Source: Acanthornis magna
Taxonomy: Eukaryota > Chordata > Aves > Passeriformes > Acanthizidae
Length of the DNA stretch: 64,000 nt
Assembly (NCBI GenBank): GCA_036785705.1
Contig: JAWUZG010000970.1
Location: 966,001 to 1,030,000 of the forward strand
Direction: 5' to 3'
Position 1 is the stretch's first letter. Each line of letters begins with the position of its first letter. This document shows, in pieces, positions 36,038-49,437 of this stretch. The notes below the pieces were generated by a model. It was given only the letters and a program-made list of their open reading frames with translations, did not search any database and was not told the origin of the DNA. The position numbers were made by a program, and so were the translations under genes.

Positions 36038-38920
36038 TACACATTATCAGATTAACAGTAACATGCCTAAGCATAAATGAAAAGAAGATGTTATGCATCC
36101 AGGCCCAGCAGATATTTGCAGGGTGCAGTTAGAGTTTAGGATTACTTTCACTGTATTGGTACAAGGGATCTATTACAGAGATCTCCCTACTGACACACAA
36201 TGTGCTTGATTTTTATTGTGGGACTCTGGTAAAGGAAATGCTCCACAACAGGTATCATATTCTAAATGGGTGAGATGATACTGGAATTTTTCTTTAGCTG
36301 GTGTAAGGGTTCCTCCCTTCTATTCCTATACAGATTACTTATGAAGAAGATTCATTTTTTCAGTTGCTGCAAACAAGGGGGAAAAATAGCAATTGCATAA
36401 AAATCTCACTGTAACTGAACTGTTTCTGTCTCAACTCCAGTGCTGGAGCTGGAATTTTGTGCCCTGGTTTTGAGAAGGACCTTCGAGCTTGGAACAGATG
36501 TTCAGATGCTAGATTATTTATTTAGTGGTGCGGTCACAACAATAAATATAATTTAATAAACCAAAACATATTTACAAACCACACAAAAGGAAAGATCGAA
36601 GGCAGGGGGAAGAGCAATGTATGCAAAGAAACATTGGTGTAAAAGCATACAGACTGAAGTCACTGTAGAGAAAAAGCATTAGCAGAAAATTAAAAGGAAG
36701 TTTCTAAGCAGATGAGGGAGAATCTGCAGTGGCTTTCTTGTAGAACAGGGGAGACAAGTAATCCTACCGATTATAGGTCCAAAGATGTATGTGCAATAAT
36801 TAACTCAGTGAAAGGGGGTAAATATTACCATCTTAGCACAGATTGGGTGGCAATTAAGAAAAGCTCTGGGTTAAGAGCTACAGGTACTTGAACCGAAATA
36901 AGAAGAAACAGCTTATAAATAAAATTACAGAAGCAAATTCTTAAATAATTTCTATTGTCTTGTAACTCTGCAAAGTGTCAACAGCACTGCCTGAAACATC
37001 AGCTTCTTCATCACTTCTTGTTTTGGCCAGGGCAAAGCAGCACTCATCTCTCTTTCTCTCATTTTCAGGTTTCCCTCATTTAAAGGTTTTCTGTGACTTT
37101 AGTTCTTCAACATGCAGGTATATATATCTTGTTTCTTTTTAGAAGTGTTGGGGAGTTTTCTAAAATTATTTGCAGGATGGTTTTGTCACTTACATATGTA
37201 ACAAAAAATGTATCCAAAATGAAGGCGTTCCTGAGGCCCTGGCTAACATTAACACTATGTTTGTAGTTCTGCAGTTAAGAATCTTCTGCATGTTTCTCTG
37301 TGTTTGCTCCAATGGTTTGCTGATCTCTTTCTGTCTGTCTTGTTTCCTTTCCAAAACTTCACATCTTCTCTAAGTTATGCTCATCATCTTTGAAAATTTT
37401 GTTGAATTTATTAAGATTCAAATCTGTGTGAATTCTCAGTTTTGGGTCTTTGATCTCCAGAAACTATCCATCTAACTTGTTAGTATAAAGTATTTAAAAT
37501 ACTATTTAGGAATTTCTCCAAGTAGATTGATAGCATTCAAATGTTTCATTTATCTAAACACACAATAGTGCAATAAATGTGCAAAAAGTAGACATTTATT
37601 TGCTTTGTTAGGCGGCTTGTTTACTTTTCCCACACAATTTTTTCTGTTATCCAGTCTGTGGCTTTACTTACTAATTCTTTTTCTCTCCTTTTACTTAGTA
37701 GCTTTCTTTTATCTCATGAAGAGATACAGCCCTTTGCTGAACCCTTTCCAGCTGTTATTCAGGTAGGTTTCCTGTTTTGGATGAGCTTATTAGTTCTCCA
37801 CCTCTTCATCTACTAATCATTACTGAGTTTTATTCCTTTCCTCTGGAATACTGTCCAGTTTCATCAGACAGTTATTAAGATATGGTATAACTTGCCGCAG
37901 TTGTGGTGGATCTTTTTTTAACAGGTGGATTATTACACTTTTATGTAACATTACCTTTTGAAAGCATATATTTAGCCCTCCAAGGGCTCTTCATGGGCTG
38001 CTAGTGCCACTGATTTCAGCTGTGGGTGTGCAATCTGACATTTCTGTATATGGCATGGCATGATACCCCCTAGGATCCCAAACCTCACAAGTCATATACA
38101 AAAAACTTAGTGATCACAGAAGAGGCTTAAACCCTTAGAAACTCTGTTACAGAGGCAGGAAAACGTCTAAATCTCCAAGCAGCTCCCAGACACCTTCTTC
38201 TTCCAGTTCCCTTCCTCACCATCCTAAATAAAAGACTGAATTTCTTACCTTAGCTGTACTCAAAGAGAATCACATGGCAAAACCATCTAATGCATGCAAG
38301 CCTTCCAACCTCTACCATCAGTGGTAAAGGGATCCAGTTGTTAGCAACCCCTCCACATCACCCAGTCGGAGTCGTTCGGGTCTGCACACTGCTCTGACGT
38401 GAAGAACCTATGGTGTGTGATGTTCATTATGGTAATAAAGGACTACTTCATGTGAGGGGACTAAAATAAAATAGTGGCCATTATCTTATCACTTGCAATG
38501 CTCTACCTTACCAAGTTAATTCTTTATAAGGCCACTTTTTTGCATAATTAAAAAGTGAAATAAATGCCACAATATTCTTGAGCTTTTTGTAATGTGTAAT
38601 ACATTTATTTGAGTGTTTACCAATTTATATTTTTCCCACCACAAGAAACAAAGTTTAAAATGTAGATAATTCATGGCATACCTCATTTTGATTTGTAAAG
38701 GAAAAACCTCCAGTTTTCTCTCATATTCTCAGAATCAAGTGATTGAACATGCATTTCATATTAGCTCTTTAAATTATTTACCCTGCACCACGCCATTGCT
38801 TCCAGCATCCTAGTACATATAAAATTAGTGATGCTTTATCTCTTTGTACCAGCTATGCTATCTGAGATACTCTCAAACATTTAAAAAGCCTGTCCAATAA
38901 TTTTAATATCACCTAAAATC
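36038..38920. other. AT-rich unique sequence, no gene recognised
   Basis: A strong plus-strand acceptor-like tract (TCTCTCTTTCTCTCATTTTCAG, ending 37068) is followed by a short stretch open in one frame only up to a GTATAT donor-like word near 37117. This is not enough to call an exon. A second acceptor/donor-like word, TTATTCAG-GTAGGT, lies at 37745-37758. Nothing else is supported. Confidence 0.45.
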
Positions 38921-41460
38921 ACTTTTTATGTCTTATGGAAGAGGTACAACTGTTGGGGAAGAAGGGAGCTTTACTACTATTCGAAGGTGTATGAAGGTGT
39001 GGGAAGGATTAGGCAGTACCTTGAGAATTGCTGGCTCAGCAACTATTAAACAGTACAGATCCACACATGTCTGTTTACATATATTTGCTGATCCAGTGGG
39101 GTCCCAAACACAAACTGAGTTATTTAATCAATATTGACATTTTTTAAGAGAGTTACAAATGTTTAAATTGTCATGGAATTAAGACTGTGCATTGTGCTTT
39201 TTTTTCCCTTTTGTGACATTATTGATAATACTTCCTCACCTGAGAAAGGTATTAAATGATCAAGTGCACAAGTTTCTCTAGAGGCAGCGGAGACTACCTT
39301 GCAGAGAGCCAGGAGCTTAGACTTGCTCCAAGGAGATAGCCTACCCTGCTGGAATCCAACCCTGGGTAAGGCAGTTTGCTGGAGCAAGTTGTAGGTCGGT
39401 GATGGAGCATGATCCCACAAAAAGTCCATATGATGTCTTCACCTCCAGAGAGGACACATGCCTTGAGACTTTCAGAAACATTACCCTCAGGAAATAAAAC
39501 CAAGTAGATGGCTCTCTGTTTCTTCAAAAGACTACATGACACAGTACAGTTCAGATACAGCACATAAAAATGTCATCCAATTATGCTGATGAAGCCACAT
39601 CTCAAAGTAAAGCTGTATAAAAACATTCCTTTCCATGGTGAATTTATATTCTGACAATAGCATGAATATCAATGGGTAATTTACACCTTTATAATGGTGA
39701 TGAAAGAGAAAAACGTAGATATAAAAGATTTTGTTTGTTTAAGGCATCAGAAATATTCTGTTCTATGACATGATCCCCCTTTTGCCACAGAAGACATAAT
39801 CATTTACATGGTACTTCCATACTAAAAGCAGCGTAATCTCACTCTCCTGCAATGATTTGTTTGATTACACCTCGCACTAATGACTGCTCTTGTCATGTTC
39901 TCTCCACATGCAGTGAGGAGAGGGGCAAAATGGGCACAACCTGGGACTAAAGGACTTGGAATATGCCCTGATTCTGCTTTGTGTCTGCTATTCAGTCTTC
40001 TCTCTCTCTGTGCCTATGTTTCCAAAAGTCTTTGGGGATGAGGTACTGTCACTTTCTGGGTTTTTTGGTGTTTCAAATGCTACAGTAATGTTATTCCAGT
40101 CTTTGGGCAGGTATCTATGATAATATATTTGTTGTTATGAGAGAACCTATTCAGACATCATTTAAAAATAAAGATAAAGTCACCCTGGACTAAATATTCA
40201 GATCCAGTATCTCTTTCTTTTTCTCTGTACTTGAAAGGCTTTCGTATCCCCTGTTCTTTAAATTACCTTTTATTGTCAATGTTGTAAAAAGGTCCAATAC
40301 TGAGAGCCTGAAAGCTTGCTGAGCCATTAAGCCACATGGTACCCTGAATCTAATTGTAGCTTCTGAGTGCTATGATGAATAAGAATGCAAAGATTAAATT
40401 TCATATTAATTCAGTAAGTAGAAATAATTTAATAATGGGGCAGCTAATGCAAAAAAAAAAAAAAATTAATCATACCTGTGAAAAAATTATATATTACCTT
40501 AAATAAGAAGACATTTTCTACTTTGATTTTGCATTTTTAAGTGCAAAAAAAACTGCGTGTGAAAAGAATTATTTGGCTGAATTATTCTAAACTATCACAT
40601 TGCCATCTTTCTCTGCCAAATCTTCAGTGTTTACTGTGTGGCCTAATCAAGCTCAGACTTGTCAAAATCCTTGTGAAAACAGACAGATCTCAGCTCTTGT
40701 GTAAAAATTTCCAAAGTAAAAGTGAATTCAGCACAAGCAAAGAAACAATTTAAAGCTCACTGGGAAAACAGGAAGTCTCATTTCCTATGCCTGTCCTGAA
40801 TGCTGTCACTGAAGAAATGTGACTTGCCAAGGTCCAGTCAGACCCTGGAAAAAGACCAGTTTCAGTGATGTGTTACATCAAATATACATCTATTGTCCTA
40901 CTTTTTTGTCTGTTCAAGTAACAAACATTTCATGTACAATTGAGCAAATTCCACTTGCAGAAATAAACGATCTTTGTTTCACAATTGGTCTAAATCCTTT
41001 GAAGCCTGTAAACTTTACTTGCTGCTCTAAAGGAAAACATGCTCTTCTCCATCACAGCTATCTTGTCTAGCGATGTGTTTGTCCAAATACTTTGCCAACG
41101 CCTGATGCAATATGGGAGCATTCACATGAGCACTGTATTTATCAGCCCGGCTAAGCTGAGTGTATGTGTGTTTATCCAGCTTGTGGGAATTCCTGTCTGA
41201 GTAGGAACCATCATAACATTGAGGCATGTCCATAGTCTGGGAAAGCAATTTCATCTCTCCTATGCCTTTAAATTTGATTTCATCAATACATTTGACATTG
41301 GGAAATGAAATTCATTGAACCTCTGTATTTATCCTTTGAAAAGCCCCTCCCAGTGTCAAAGCAATAACTCAAATAGAGACAATTTCAAAAGATCCCTCAC
41401 CAGAATTGCAGTTGTTCTTGAAAGGTGGAAATCCTCATCTACTTTAACGGAGTGCTATGC
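38921..41460. other. Unique sequence, no gene recognised
   Basis: Contains a 15-base A run near 40450-40464. Open frames (39163-39429 and 39294-39563 on the minus strand) overlap one another and have no domain. Confidence 0.5.
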
Positions 41461-41463
41461 AGA

Positions 41464-41521
41464 TTTTTTTTTATCTTTTTTATCTTTCTTTTTTTTTTCT
41501 TTTTCTTTTTTTTTTTTTTAA
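41464..41521. repeat. T-rich low-complexity tract
   Basis: Almost entirely T with scattered C and A bases. It is pyrimidine-pure over long stretches and not linked to a retrocopy. Confidence 0.9.
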
Positions 41522-44500
41522 CCTGCAATATTAAAACAGCAAAAAGAAAAAAAAAGTAGTTAGTATTTTCAAAGGAGGGAAAGGATCAAATGTTCTTAAT
41601 TATACTTCTGACCTTACAGATAGTACTGTTTTCTTTGGAAGTGGGGGGAGGTGTAGAAGGCTATGAACTTAATTTTGTATCTTTTTATGTTATTGCAAAG
41701 GCGAAAATTCTCCCATTGGTTACATCTATGTAAGTCTCACTTACTTGAAGGAACTGAATATTGGCTTAAGGAAACAGTAAGAGAAAACAGAAAAATTGTA
41801 TTCTCCCAAAGCTGTGGGATCTTGGAAGGTGTTTACAGAAAGCAATCTGATATACAGCAGTCAAAGGCCAGAGTCTGATAATATGATTTTGGATAGGTAA
41901 TGCTTCACAGCATGTAACATAAGTGGTCCCCAGGGATTTGAAGTTGTGCGGTCCTTCACATGTGAAGAAAAAAGGGTTACAAATAACCCCATCATACATG
42001 CAGGAACAAATTGTGACTTAATATGTACGACTGGGAAAAAACAGATCTACAAGATCGCTTTCAACTATTGACTGAGAGCAGGATTATAAACATATGGTGC
42101 TGCATTAACAAAATATCTTTATTGCTATGTAACTACAGAAGATCTAGATTTAAAACTTCCCATCTTCATCATGCGTGGCAAAAACTGGGAAAAGGGTTGT
42201 TGTTACCATTCTGCTGTAGACACTTCCTTGAGACAGAAACTTAGCATAGCAAAGCCTTATCACAGAACCTCCACAGACTCCAGCAGTTGCATCCCGCCGT
42301 GACATCATTTTCTGCCAATATAGCACAGACAAGACCCATGGCTCATAGTTGGCTCCCAGGTAGGCACTTTCCAGCAGGACCATAAGTGCAGGGGTGGGAG
42401 CAGAGGGATTGTCCCAGTGAGAGCAGGGGCCTCCAACCATGCCAACACTGCATTTGGCGAGGCCAGCAATCAAAGGGAGAGACACGGTTGCTGCCCGTAG
42501 GATGCTGGCATGGCGTGCCAGAACAATGCACAGTTTTTGGCTCACATCAAACAATTTGATCTCAGCCCAGTCTCATAGTGTGGATCAGGGACACATAAAG
42601 CGTCCAAAAGACTTGTGGAATGAAAATAATTTCCATGGCTGTTTTTTGACTGTTGCTGAGATTTATAGTTGTAGAAGTCTCCTCCACAGAAAGCATCTCA
42701 CATTGAGAGCCTCTCCCCTGTCTCCTTGTCATGAGCCTGTGGGGTCAGCTGATATTCCAATTGCCTTGGACCTAGGAGTTACAATATATGCTGTGCTGTA
42801 AGTAATGTCCTATTCTGTGTCCATATAAAGCTGCCATGGGAAACATTGGAAAGCCAAACTCTTCATTCCATTCTGGTTCTGAAGTTTCTTGTTTTCTCTC
42901 AGCTGATGCAATCTTTAACTGTATTTCACTGTGGGGTTGTTGTAGGGCTTTTGATCTTTTTTAAAAAATTTATTTATTTTGTTTAATAACTATTGTGTTC
43001 TTTTTATGATTATGGGATAATGAGTAATGTTTCAGTCATTTCTATTCTAAAAGCTGTGCATCATTGAAACAAATGTATTCTGCTCCATAAATTCCCTTTT
43101 TTAGGCTTTCATTTGGTCAGATTCACAAAAGCTTAATGTCAGGTTATTATTTCTGGCATTCAGTCATCAGCAAATAACATTTTACCTTAAGAGGTGATTC
43201 TCGGATACTAAGCACCAGAAATAATTGATCATCATGACATTCCTTTGTGAATTTCATCTTTCGTTTTTGTTCTTTTAACAACAGATTTAGTCAGTTTCAA
43301 GTAGCAGTTGCTGTGTTTCATTGAAACTGTGCTGCTTTTGCTATTATGTTCCACAACAGAAGGTTCACTCTCAATGCCTTCTGCTGGACAAAGCCAGTAA
43401 ATTACTACCGTAAGTGCCACTGTATGTTCCAGATCCCCAAATTCAAGAGGGAGGTCCAGTTTTTGCCATGAAAGCCCCATGAATCCTGGGAGAGTGTAAT
43501 CTTCTCCTTTCCTTTTTTTCTTCTTATCTGATATGCCCTTATTCCACCACTCAGAATGTTTCCAGTTAGAGTGTTTGCTACTATAAATATTGGATGTACT
43601 GAACAAGTCAGCACCAGCACAGACAAACTAGCCTCAGTCAAATTAATTTTTAAAAAATCCATCAAAACAGTGAAAATGAAAACTCAGTTAAACACAAAGC
43701 ATATAGAGAGGAGGGGATTGGAAAATTTTATAAATTCAAAACTTGCAGATGCATGCTTGCATAAAGCTACAATACAAAAGCTCTTGAGCAGGCAGTGGAA
43801 CAGAAGGCTGGGTTTTGCCTACTGCTGTGGTCCGTATATCAGTGCTGGAATTGGACATTAATTAGCACTTTATTTGCTGTTGTGCTCCTTTTCCTACAAA
43901 TATTTCCTTTGGGGCCATGACAGCCATTTCCTGCCCTTTCATCTTCCTCCCCCCCTTCTCCCCAGTGATTGAACTATTAGCCTCATGTACCTGTGACAGG
44001 CTGAATACTAGCTACTTATGGGAGAACCAAAGGGATAACAACATGCAGGGATAAAGGATACAGTGCAGCTAAGGCTACTTTTCCCAGATGTGGAAAATAG
44101 AAAGTATCACCAATAAATTAAAAAAAGAAAATAAAACAACTTAACCAACAACAAACAAACAAAAACTAAATGCTAATAGCATGCTCCAAAATGTTCAACA
44201 TAGGTAAAACTTTCAGCTCCATAATTATCTCTCTTAGGCTAAAGTAGAAGGGAACAGGAGTGCTAATCAGCTGTTGGGAAGGGATATGCAGAAAGAACAG
44301 GATTCAGCAGCCTTGTAGCAAAGGGAGAATTTACCTTGATGTGACATGAGTCTGTGGTTTAAGCACATGCTCAGATTCCAACAACATTAATCAAAACTAA
44401 ATATTTGCTTAAATGTATTGCTGATGGAAATGTATGGTGGAAGTAAAGGAATGATACCATAATATTAACTAAAGACAGTGCTATTATTCCTCAAGGTTTG

Positions 44501-46680
44501 ACTTCCAGCTGGCACATGTGCTTCTGAAAGCTTTCCTAAACTGCCCTATCCCCTTGCAATTTGAGGAGTCTTCTCAAAGGATTGCACCCTGGTTTCCAGC
44601 ATACCCTTCCATTGCCATTGTTCCTTATTTCATTTCTGGTCACCCAAATGCACCACAGCAAGCTCCGCAGTCCCTGCCCAGGCAACGATTTTGAAGTCCT
44701 GGAGTACTTGGATCAGGCTCATTCTAGCCACCTGGGCATGCATTAGTCTACCAGAAAAAAAAGAGACTTTAAAATGCTTAGATATTCCTGCATAATTATT
44801 CCCAACTGTTGTTTCATTTTGTCTGTGTGTCTCACAGCAAATCCTGTAGTTACTTCTGTGTGCAACTCACGTACTGTGTTGCCACAGTTCATGCAAGTAA
44901 GTCCCAAGACCTCCATCTTAGGGCAATTAACTTATTTAGTCAAACTCAGAAAAATGGAACAAAATGATCGTTCCCAGTTCTGCAGCTTCCCAGTTCAAAT
45001 CTAAGTAGAACTACTAAAATAGAACAAAATGTGTATTTTGTCTTTGTTCCCATGTATTCATACGCTCTACACAAAAACCCTTGGAGGAATTTCAAGTAGG
45101 TGATTGCTGGTAATCATTTTGTTTAAATGTGCAAGGTTGCACAGGACCTCTGTCTACTAGGAAACAGAATGTTCTCACTCAATTATATTAGCAATCATTA
45201 TTTCAATAGTGGAAACTTCCACAGTAAATAATACAGACTTTATATCGTATTTAAGAAGAAAAAGTGCACTCCTTAAAATCACCAGGGACAAAAAAGAGTC
45301 AGGCTGGGGAAGATTTTCTGTTTACTCTCAGCAAGTAAAATTCAGCTAGGGGGTTTGGGCCATAATGCTGTGGTACCCTGTGGAAAAAGCTTTAAAAAAA
45401 GAAAATTGATATTTTCAGTTAGACACTGTAGAGAAAAAATTTGTGTCACTCTTTTAATTATTATACTCACGTGTAATGTAATTTTAACCAATGTATTTCT
45501 TTTCAGAGATAAGCTTATTTTTACTTAGCAAGAGGGGTTTTGTCATAAACATGATGCAATATGCTTTCCAAAGAAATAGCAAGAGCATGTAAGCATTTAT
45601 GTCACAGAGAAATGTGTAGTGGGTCATTGATGATATCACCCCTCAGCTCTCTTCAGAGACCAAATATTGTTATTTATTATTAAATATATAGTTTAGTCTT
45701 CTAAAATTATTTTTTCTTTGCAATTTAGTTGTAAAATCTTTGCAGCTTCTTACTGTTAAACCTACATAAATCTGAAATTGAAAATTGATTTTTATGGTGA
45801 TAAATCATTCAAATTTGTGTTTCTAATTTCAAATAGATAACAAAAAACAATGCAGATTCATGTTATAAATCACAGTTTCCACTGCTTTTCAGTTATAAAT
45901 ATAACAAACTTACTTTCTTTTTCATTTCAATGCCTGAGTATTTTAAGACAAAAATATCATAAGTGTTATATGGGTTATTCATTTTGTAATCCGCTTGGTC
46001 TGAAAGTGTGGTTTTGCTCTGTGCAGGTTATTGTTCTATTTGACATTTTTCTGATACTCATCATCATGTATATTTTCTCAAATTGTCGGGGGAAAAAGAA
46101 TAATCATCTTCAATAATAGCATGCAGTTAATTGCAGGGAGCAGGCATATGCATTATTTTAAGGGACCTAGCTGATTAAATAAATTCAGCAATAAAGTCTT
46201 TCTATCACCAGCACAATCTCGCTGCTCCACTTACATTATGCTGACCTTCAGTTTTGAGAGCACAACCTGGTCCCATTCAAAATGTTTGTTCCCTGTAAAA
46301 AAGAAAGGGGGAAAACTGGAGTAAAATAAATTAATTCCAGTCAACATTCTGAACCTTATTTAAAGTTTTCTCACTATTATTATTTTCTGTAAAGTGAATA
46401 CAGTTTGTGTCCAAAAGAACTTCTTCCAAACTTGCTTCGATGGTAAAATAAGAATTAGTGTTTCTGTTGGTCTGTCTTTAAATTCACAAGCTTGTGAAAG
46501 GATCAAGCTCATTTATTTGCATTTCTTCTGGTGCTATTCCTAAAAGAACCTCTTCTTACTTGAACATTCAGTGGATTTTCAGAGCGATAGGATCTGGAGT
46601 CAAAGTCAATATAACTCCATAGGAATAAGTGAAGTGCAGCCTTCTACCCTGGCCAGGAATACTGCAGCAGCATGTGGGAA
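41522..46680. other. Unique sequence, no gene recognised
   Basis: A patch of higher GC at about 42270-42540 is open in three frames at once, including a 134-codon minus-strand frame (42150-42554). No domain is recognised. The rest is AT-rich with T- and A-runs. Confidence 0.5.
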
Positions 46681-46683
46681 GAG

Positions 46684-46710
46684 GTTGCCACTTACCTGGG
46701 AAAAAAAAAT
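46684..46710 (-). other. Candidate recursive splice site
   Basis: On the minus strand nine T and two C lead into CAG, which is followed at once by a consensus donor: TTTTTTTTTCCCAG|GTAAGT. The junction lies between 46696 and 46695. A branch-point-like CTGAT lies just upstream of the tract. An acceptor joined directly to a donor is the mark of a recursive (ratcheting) splice site. In vertebrates these are known in very long introns of neuronal genes. An exon candidate on the same strand lies 16.5 kb upstream. The motif is seen directly and its use is inferred. Confidence 0.45.
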
Positions 46711-46840
46711 CAGCTTTGGTAGGCTCATCACAAGAGCACTTTCCAATGTAGCTTTTTAAAACAGTGACTCACAGAAAATAGGATGAAGGTTAGTGTTCTC
46801 TCTTACTGATACTTCCAAAGGCAGAGATGTGCTCCAGAAT

Positions 46841-46940
46841 ACATAAACGTTCTCAAGGTGTGCTGAATACAACAGACTTCATTTTACATAAACATTCTCA
46901 AGGTGTGCTGAATACAGCAGACTTCATTTTACATAGATAC
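46841..46940. repeat. 45-bp tandem duplication, about 2.2 copies
   Basis: The unit begins ACATAAACGTTCTCAAGGTG at 46841 and repeats at 46886 with two substitutions (CGTT to CATT, AACAG to AGCAG). A partial third copy starts at 46931 (ACATAGATAC). The unit is 15 codons long, so it keeps an open plus-strand frame, but there is no sign that this is coding. Confidence 0.95.
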
Positions 46941-47138
46941 TTACTACTCTTCCACTGCACCCTAGGGAAGTATTTAGTGACTGGATGTACTCCATCCAGC
47001 CCCATCGGAATATGGTCTCTTGGAATTGTTGCAATATGAATAATAAGTCATAAGAAGTGTCTTGCAACATCTGTTCATTTTCATTCGGTGATTCCCATGC
47101 GACTACGAAATTTTGTGGATGCCCAAGCCACCTGATTG

Positions 47139-47712
47139 TAGAATCATAGACCCATAGAGTGGTTTGGGCTTGAAGGGAATTTAAAGATCAGCTACATCCA
47201 ACCCCCCCTGCCATGGACAGGGATATCACTCACCAGATCAGGTTGCTCAGAGCCCCATCCAACCTGGCCTTGAACACTTCCAGGGATGGGGCAGCCACAG
47301 CTTCTCTGGGCAGCACACCACCCTCACCATAAAGAATTTCTTCCTAAAATGAAATCCAAACCTGCCTTCCTTCAATTTAAACCACTCCTGCTCCTTATCC
47401 TGTCTTTAGCTGCTTGTGTATAAAGTTCCTGAATACAGTAATCCAGGTGGGGTCTCACCAGAGAGGAGCAGAGGGGCAGAATCCCCTCCCTCACTCTGCT
47501 GCCCTCACCTCTTTGGATGCAACCCAGGATGCAGTTGGATTTCTGGGCTGCAAGTGCACACTGTTGGCTCATGTCCAGCTTTTCATCCACAAGAAACCCC
47601 AGGTCCTTCTCTGCAGAGCTGCTCTGAAAGACTTCTCCCAGTTTCTGCTCATGTCTGGGACCATTGCTTTCACTCCGTTTCAGAAAGCCCCTGGACTGAT
47701 CAGCCATGATTT
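47139..47712 (-). mobile_element. CR1 LINE 3' end, internally deleted
   Basis: On the minus strand the upper part (about 47712-47430) translates as [20 protein letters not shown] and then [11 protein letters not shown], the conserved C-terminal region of the CR1 polymerase. The lower part (about 47405-47139) is the very end of the ORF and the 3' UTR. It finishes with the CR1-typical CTATGATTCTA at 47139-47149. The roughly 130 codons normally between these two parts are missing, so the copy has an internal deletion as well as 5' truncation. Frameshifts and stops occur throughout the lower part. The 178-codon open frame across this region (47372-47908) is the remnant and its chance extension, not a host gene. 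Confidence 0.92.
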
Positions 47713-49390
47713 GCCCTAAGTAATGCCATGCTGGTATCAGCCACTTGTCTTTTAAGAATAAGAGATAAAGCATAGAGATAATAGATAAAGATATAGCATA
47801 TCTTCCCAGAAAATCTGCTTCATGATCTTGTAAAGAGTCACCAAGAGTGGCTTGAGTGGTGCAAAAGACAGATCTGAGAACGCAGACTGCAATTAAACAG
47901 TGTGTCACACCAACCTATCCAAATGCATGCCTTGCTCTGCTTTCTTTGTCTTGGAGGACGAGGTGCAATTGGACTGATGGAGCAGAGAAAGAAAGGAACC
48001 TGCATTTATGTGAAAGCCACCAATGTCCTTGTTTAGAACTAATATTTTAGTAGAAGACCGTAAGTAAAATAATCATGCATTTTTAATTATTTGCTTCAAA
48101 ATTAACCAAAAAAAGAGATATCTTGTAAACCTTAGGGCATGCACTCAGTAGGTATTAATTGCTATGGCTTCATTGATATTAGTGAAGCAATGGCAATGTA
48201 GATTAGCTGTAAATGTGCCTCCCTGGCTCAGTTTTAATTTGTCCTGCAGTTTATGAGAGAGATGATGAAGTTGACAGTTCATTTGAGCACACATTGCCAA
48301 CCACATGAATAAAACAAATTTAGAGGGAGCAGCTATCTGTCATGTAGACATCTTTGAAGTTTTTCTGTGATATTATAGAAATCAAAGGTAGGTACAATAT
48401 GACAGGAGGAAAGAGCAAGCATGAAAGTTTTAGGCTTGTCCACCGTAAGGGGTGCATCTGGATGTATATTTACACCAGTATCAGCATCTTCCCACAGAAA
48501 ATATTGGTCCTTGTTGGACTCTTGTTTATCATTGAAGCTTTGAACATTTCCAATAATGGGAAAATACCATGACTTCATGAGAAGGAAAGCTTAAGAGAGA
48601 TTATTTAGAACAGTTCCCCTTGTAACCCCACTCAGGTTACAAGGGAGAAAAGTATCAACATCTATCCTTCCCAGTTAACAAAAATGGTTGTGCTGGAATC
48701 AGCTTTAATCAAAGTGAATTTATCATCACCAAGCTGATTGTGCCTGCACCCTTATGTCTCTAAGGTGACCAGACTGCACAGTTCATTGTGACCCATGAAA
48801 ATGGAGCAGCGTCAGTTTGCTCATCTTACTTGAGGGACAGTATTACTGCAGAAATAACATCAGGGATGGTTTCGCAGGTGTTTGGGTAATCTTTCTGCCC
48901 ATCAAAAACCAACACTTGTTGGCCATCACTAGTCTTGTGGGGCATAATAATCTCAAAAAGTACTTTTCTCCATCCCTTGAAAAATTGCAAAGTTCATCCA
49001 GTATAGAAAAATGGTTTTATATGAACACAGAAGCACAATTTCTCTGACTTCTACTTCATTTTAGCTGCTTTCTTAAACTGAAGCCAAGTAACGGGATATT
49101 CCACATGAGTTACAAGAACTGTGATCAGTGTGCACCAAAAAGACTTACAGGATGCTGGTCAGAAGCCTGGAGTGACATACTCACTATAATAATTTTATTT
49201 TCAGATTTAGAGAGCTGTTTAAAATAATCTTCTACCAGGATTTACTTGGAAGAGTAAAATACCTAGAAAATGCAGTATTATCTTGTTTTTCCCCTGCTTA
49301 CTCTAGAAAAATATACATAATAGGAGTACAAATAATATAAATTAATCATTATAGGAATAGGAATGTGCTTTTAAATTCAGGAAAACACAG
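47713..49390. other. Unique sequence, no gene recognised
   Basis: No repeat or exon recognised. A frame near 48817 contains GQYYC, reminiscent of the end of an Ig domain, but no matching upstream strand or splice structure exists. Confidence 0.5.
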
Positions 49391-49392
49391 AT

Positions 49393-49436
49393 GTATACAC
49401 ATATATATGTGTGTGTGTGTCTGTGTGTGTGTGTAT
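49393..49436. repeat. (TG)n microsatellite with AT flank
   Basis: A short AT run passes into TG dinucleotides with one CT interruption, 49409 to about 49434. Confidence 0.9.
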
Positions 49437-49437
49437 T

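Noticed and set aside
37745..37760. TTATTCAG-GTAGGT junction on the plus strand
   Set aside because: The pyrimidine tract is interrupted by purines, so it is likely chance.
39228..39258. Minus-strand CTTTCTCAG-GTGAGG junction
   Set aside because: Possible but weaker than the site at 46696/46695: short pyrimidine tract and a less than ideal donor. Kept only as a note.
47372..47908. 178-codon minus-strand frame as a host gene
   Set aside because: The middle is the CR1 polymerase C-terminal region. The rest is chance extension into flanking DNA and past the internal deletion.
48817..48870. GQYYC motif like the end of an Ig domain
   Set aside because: No upstream cysteine or tryptophan at Ig spacing and no splice sites. 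A five-residue match is not evidence.
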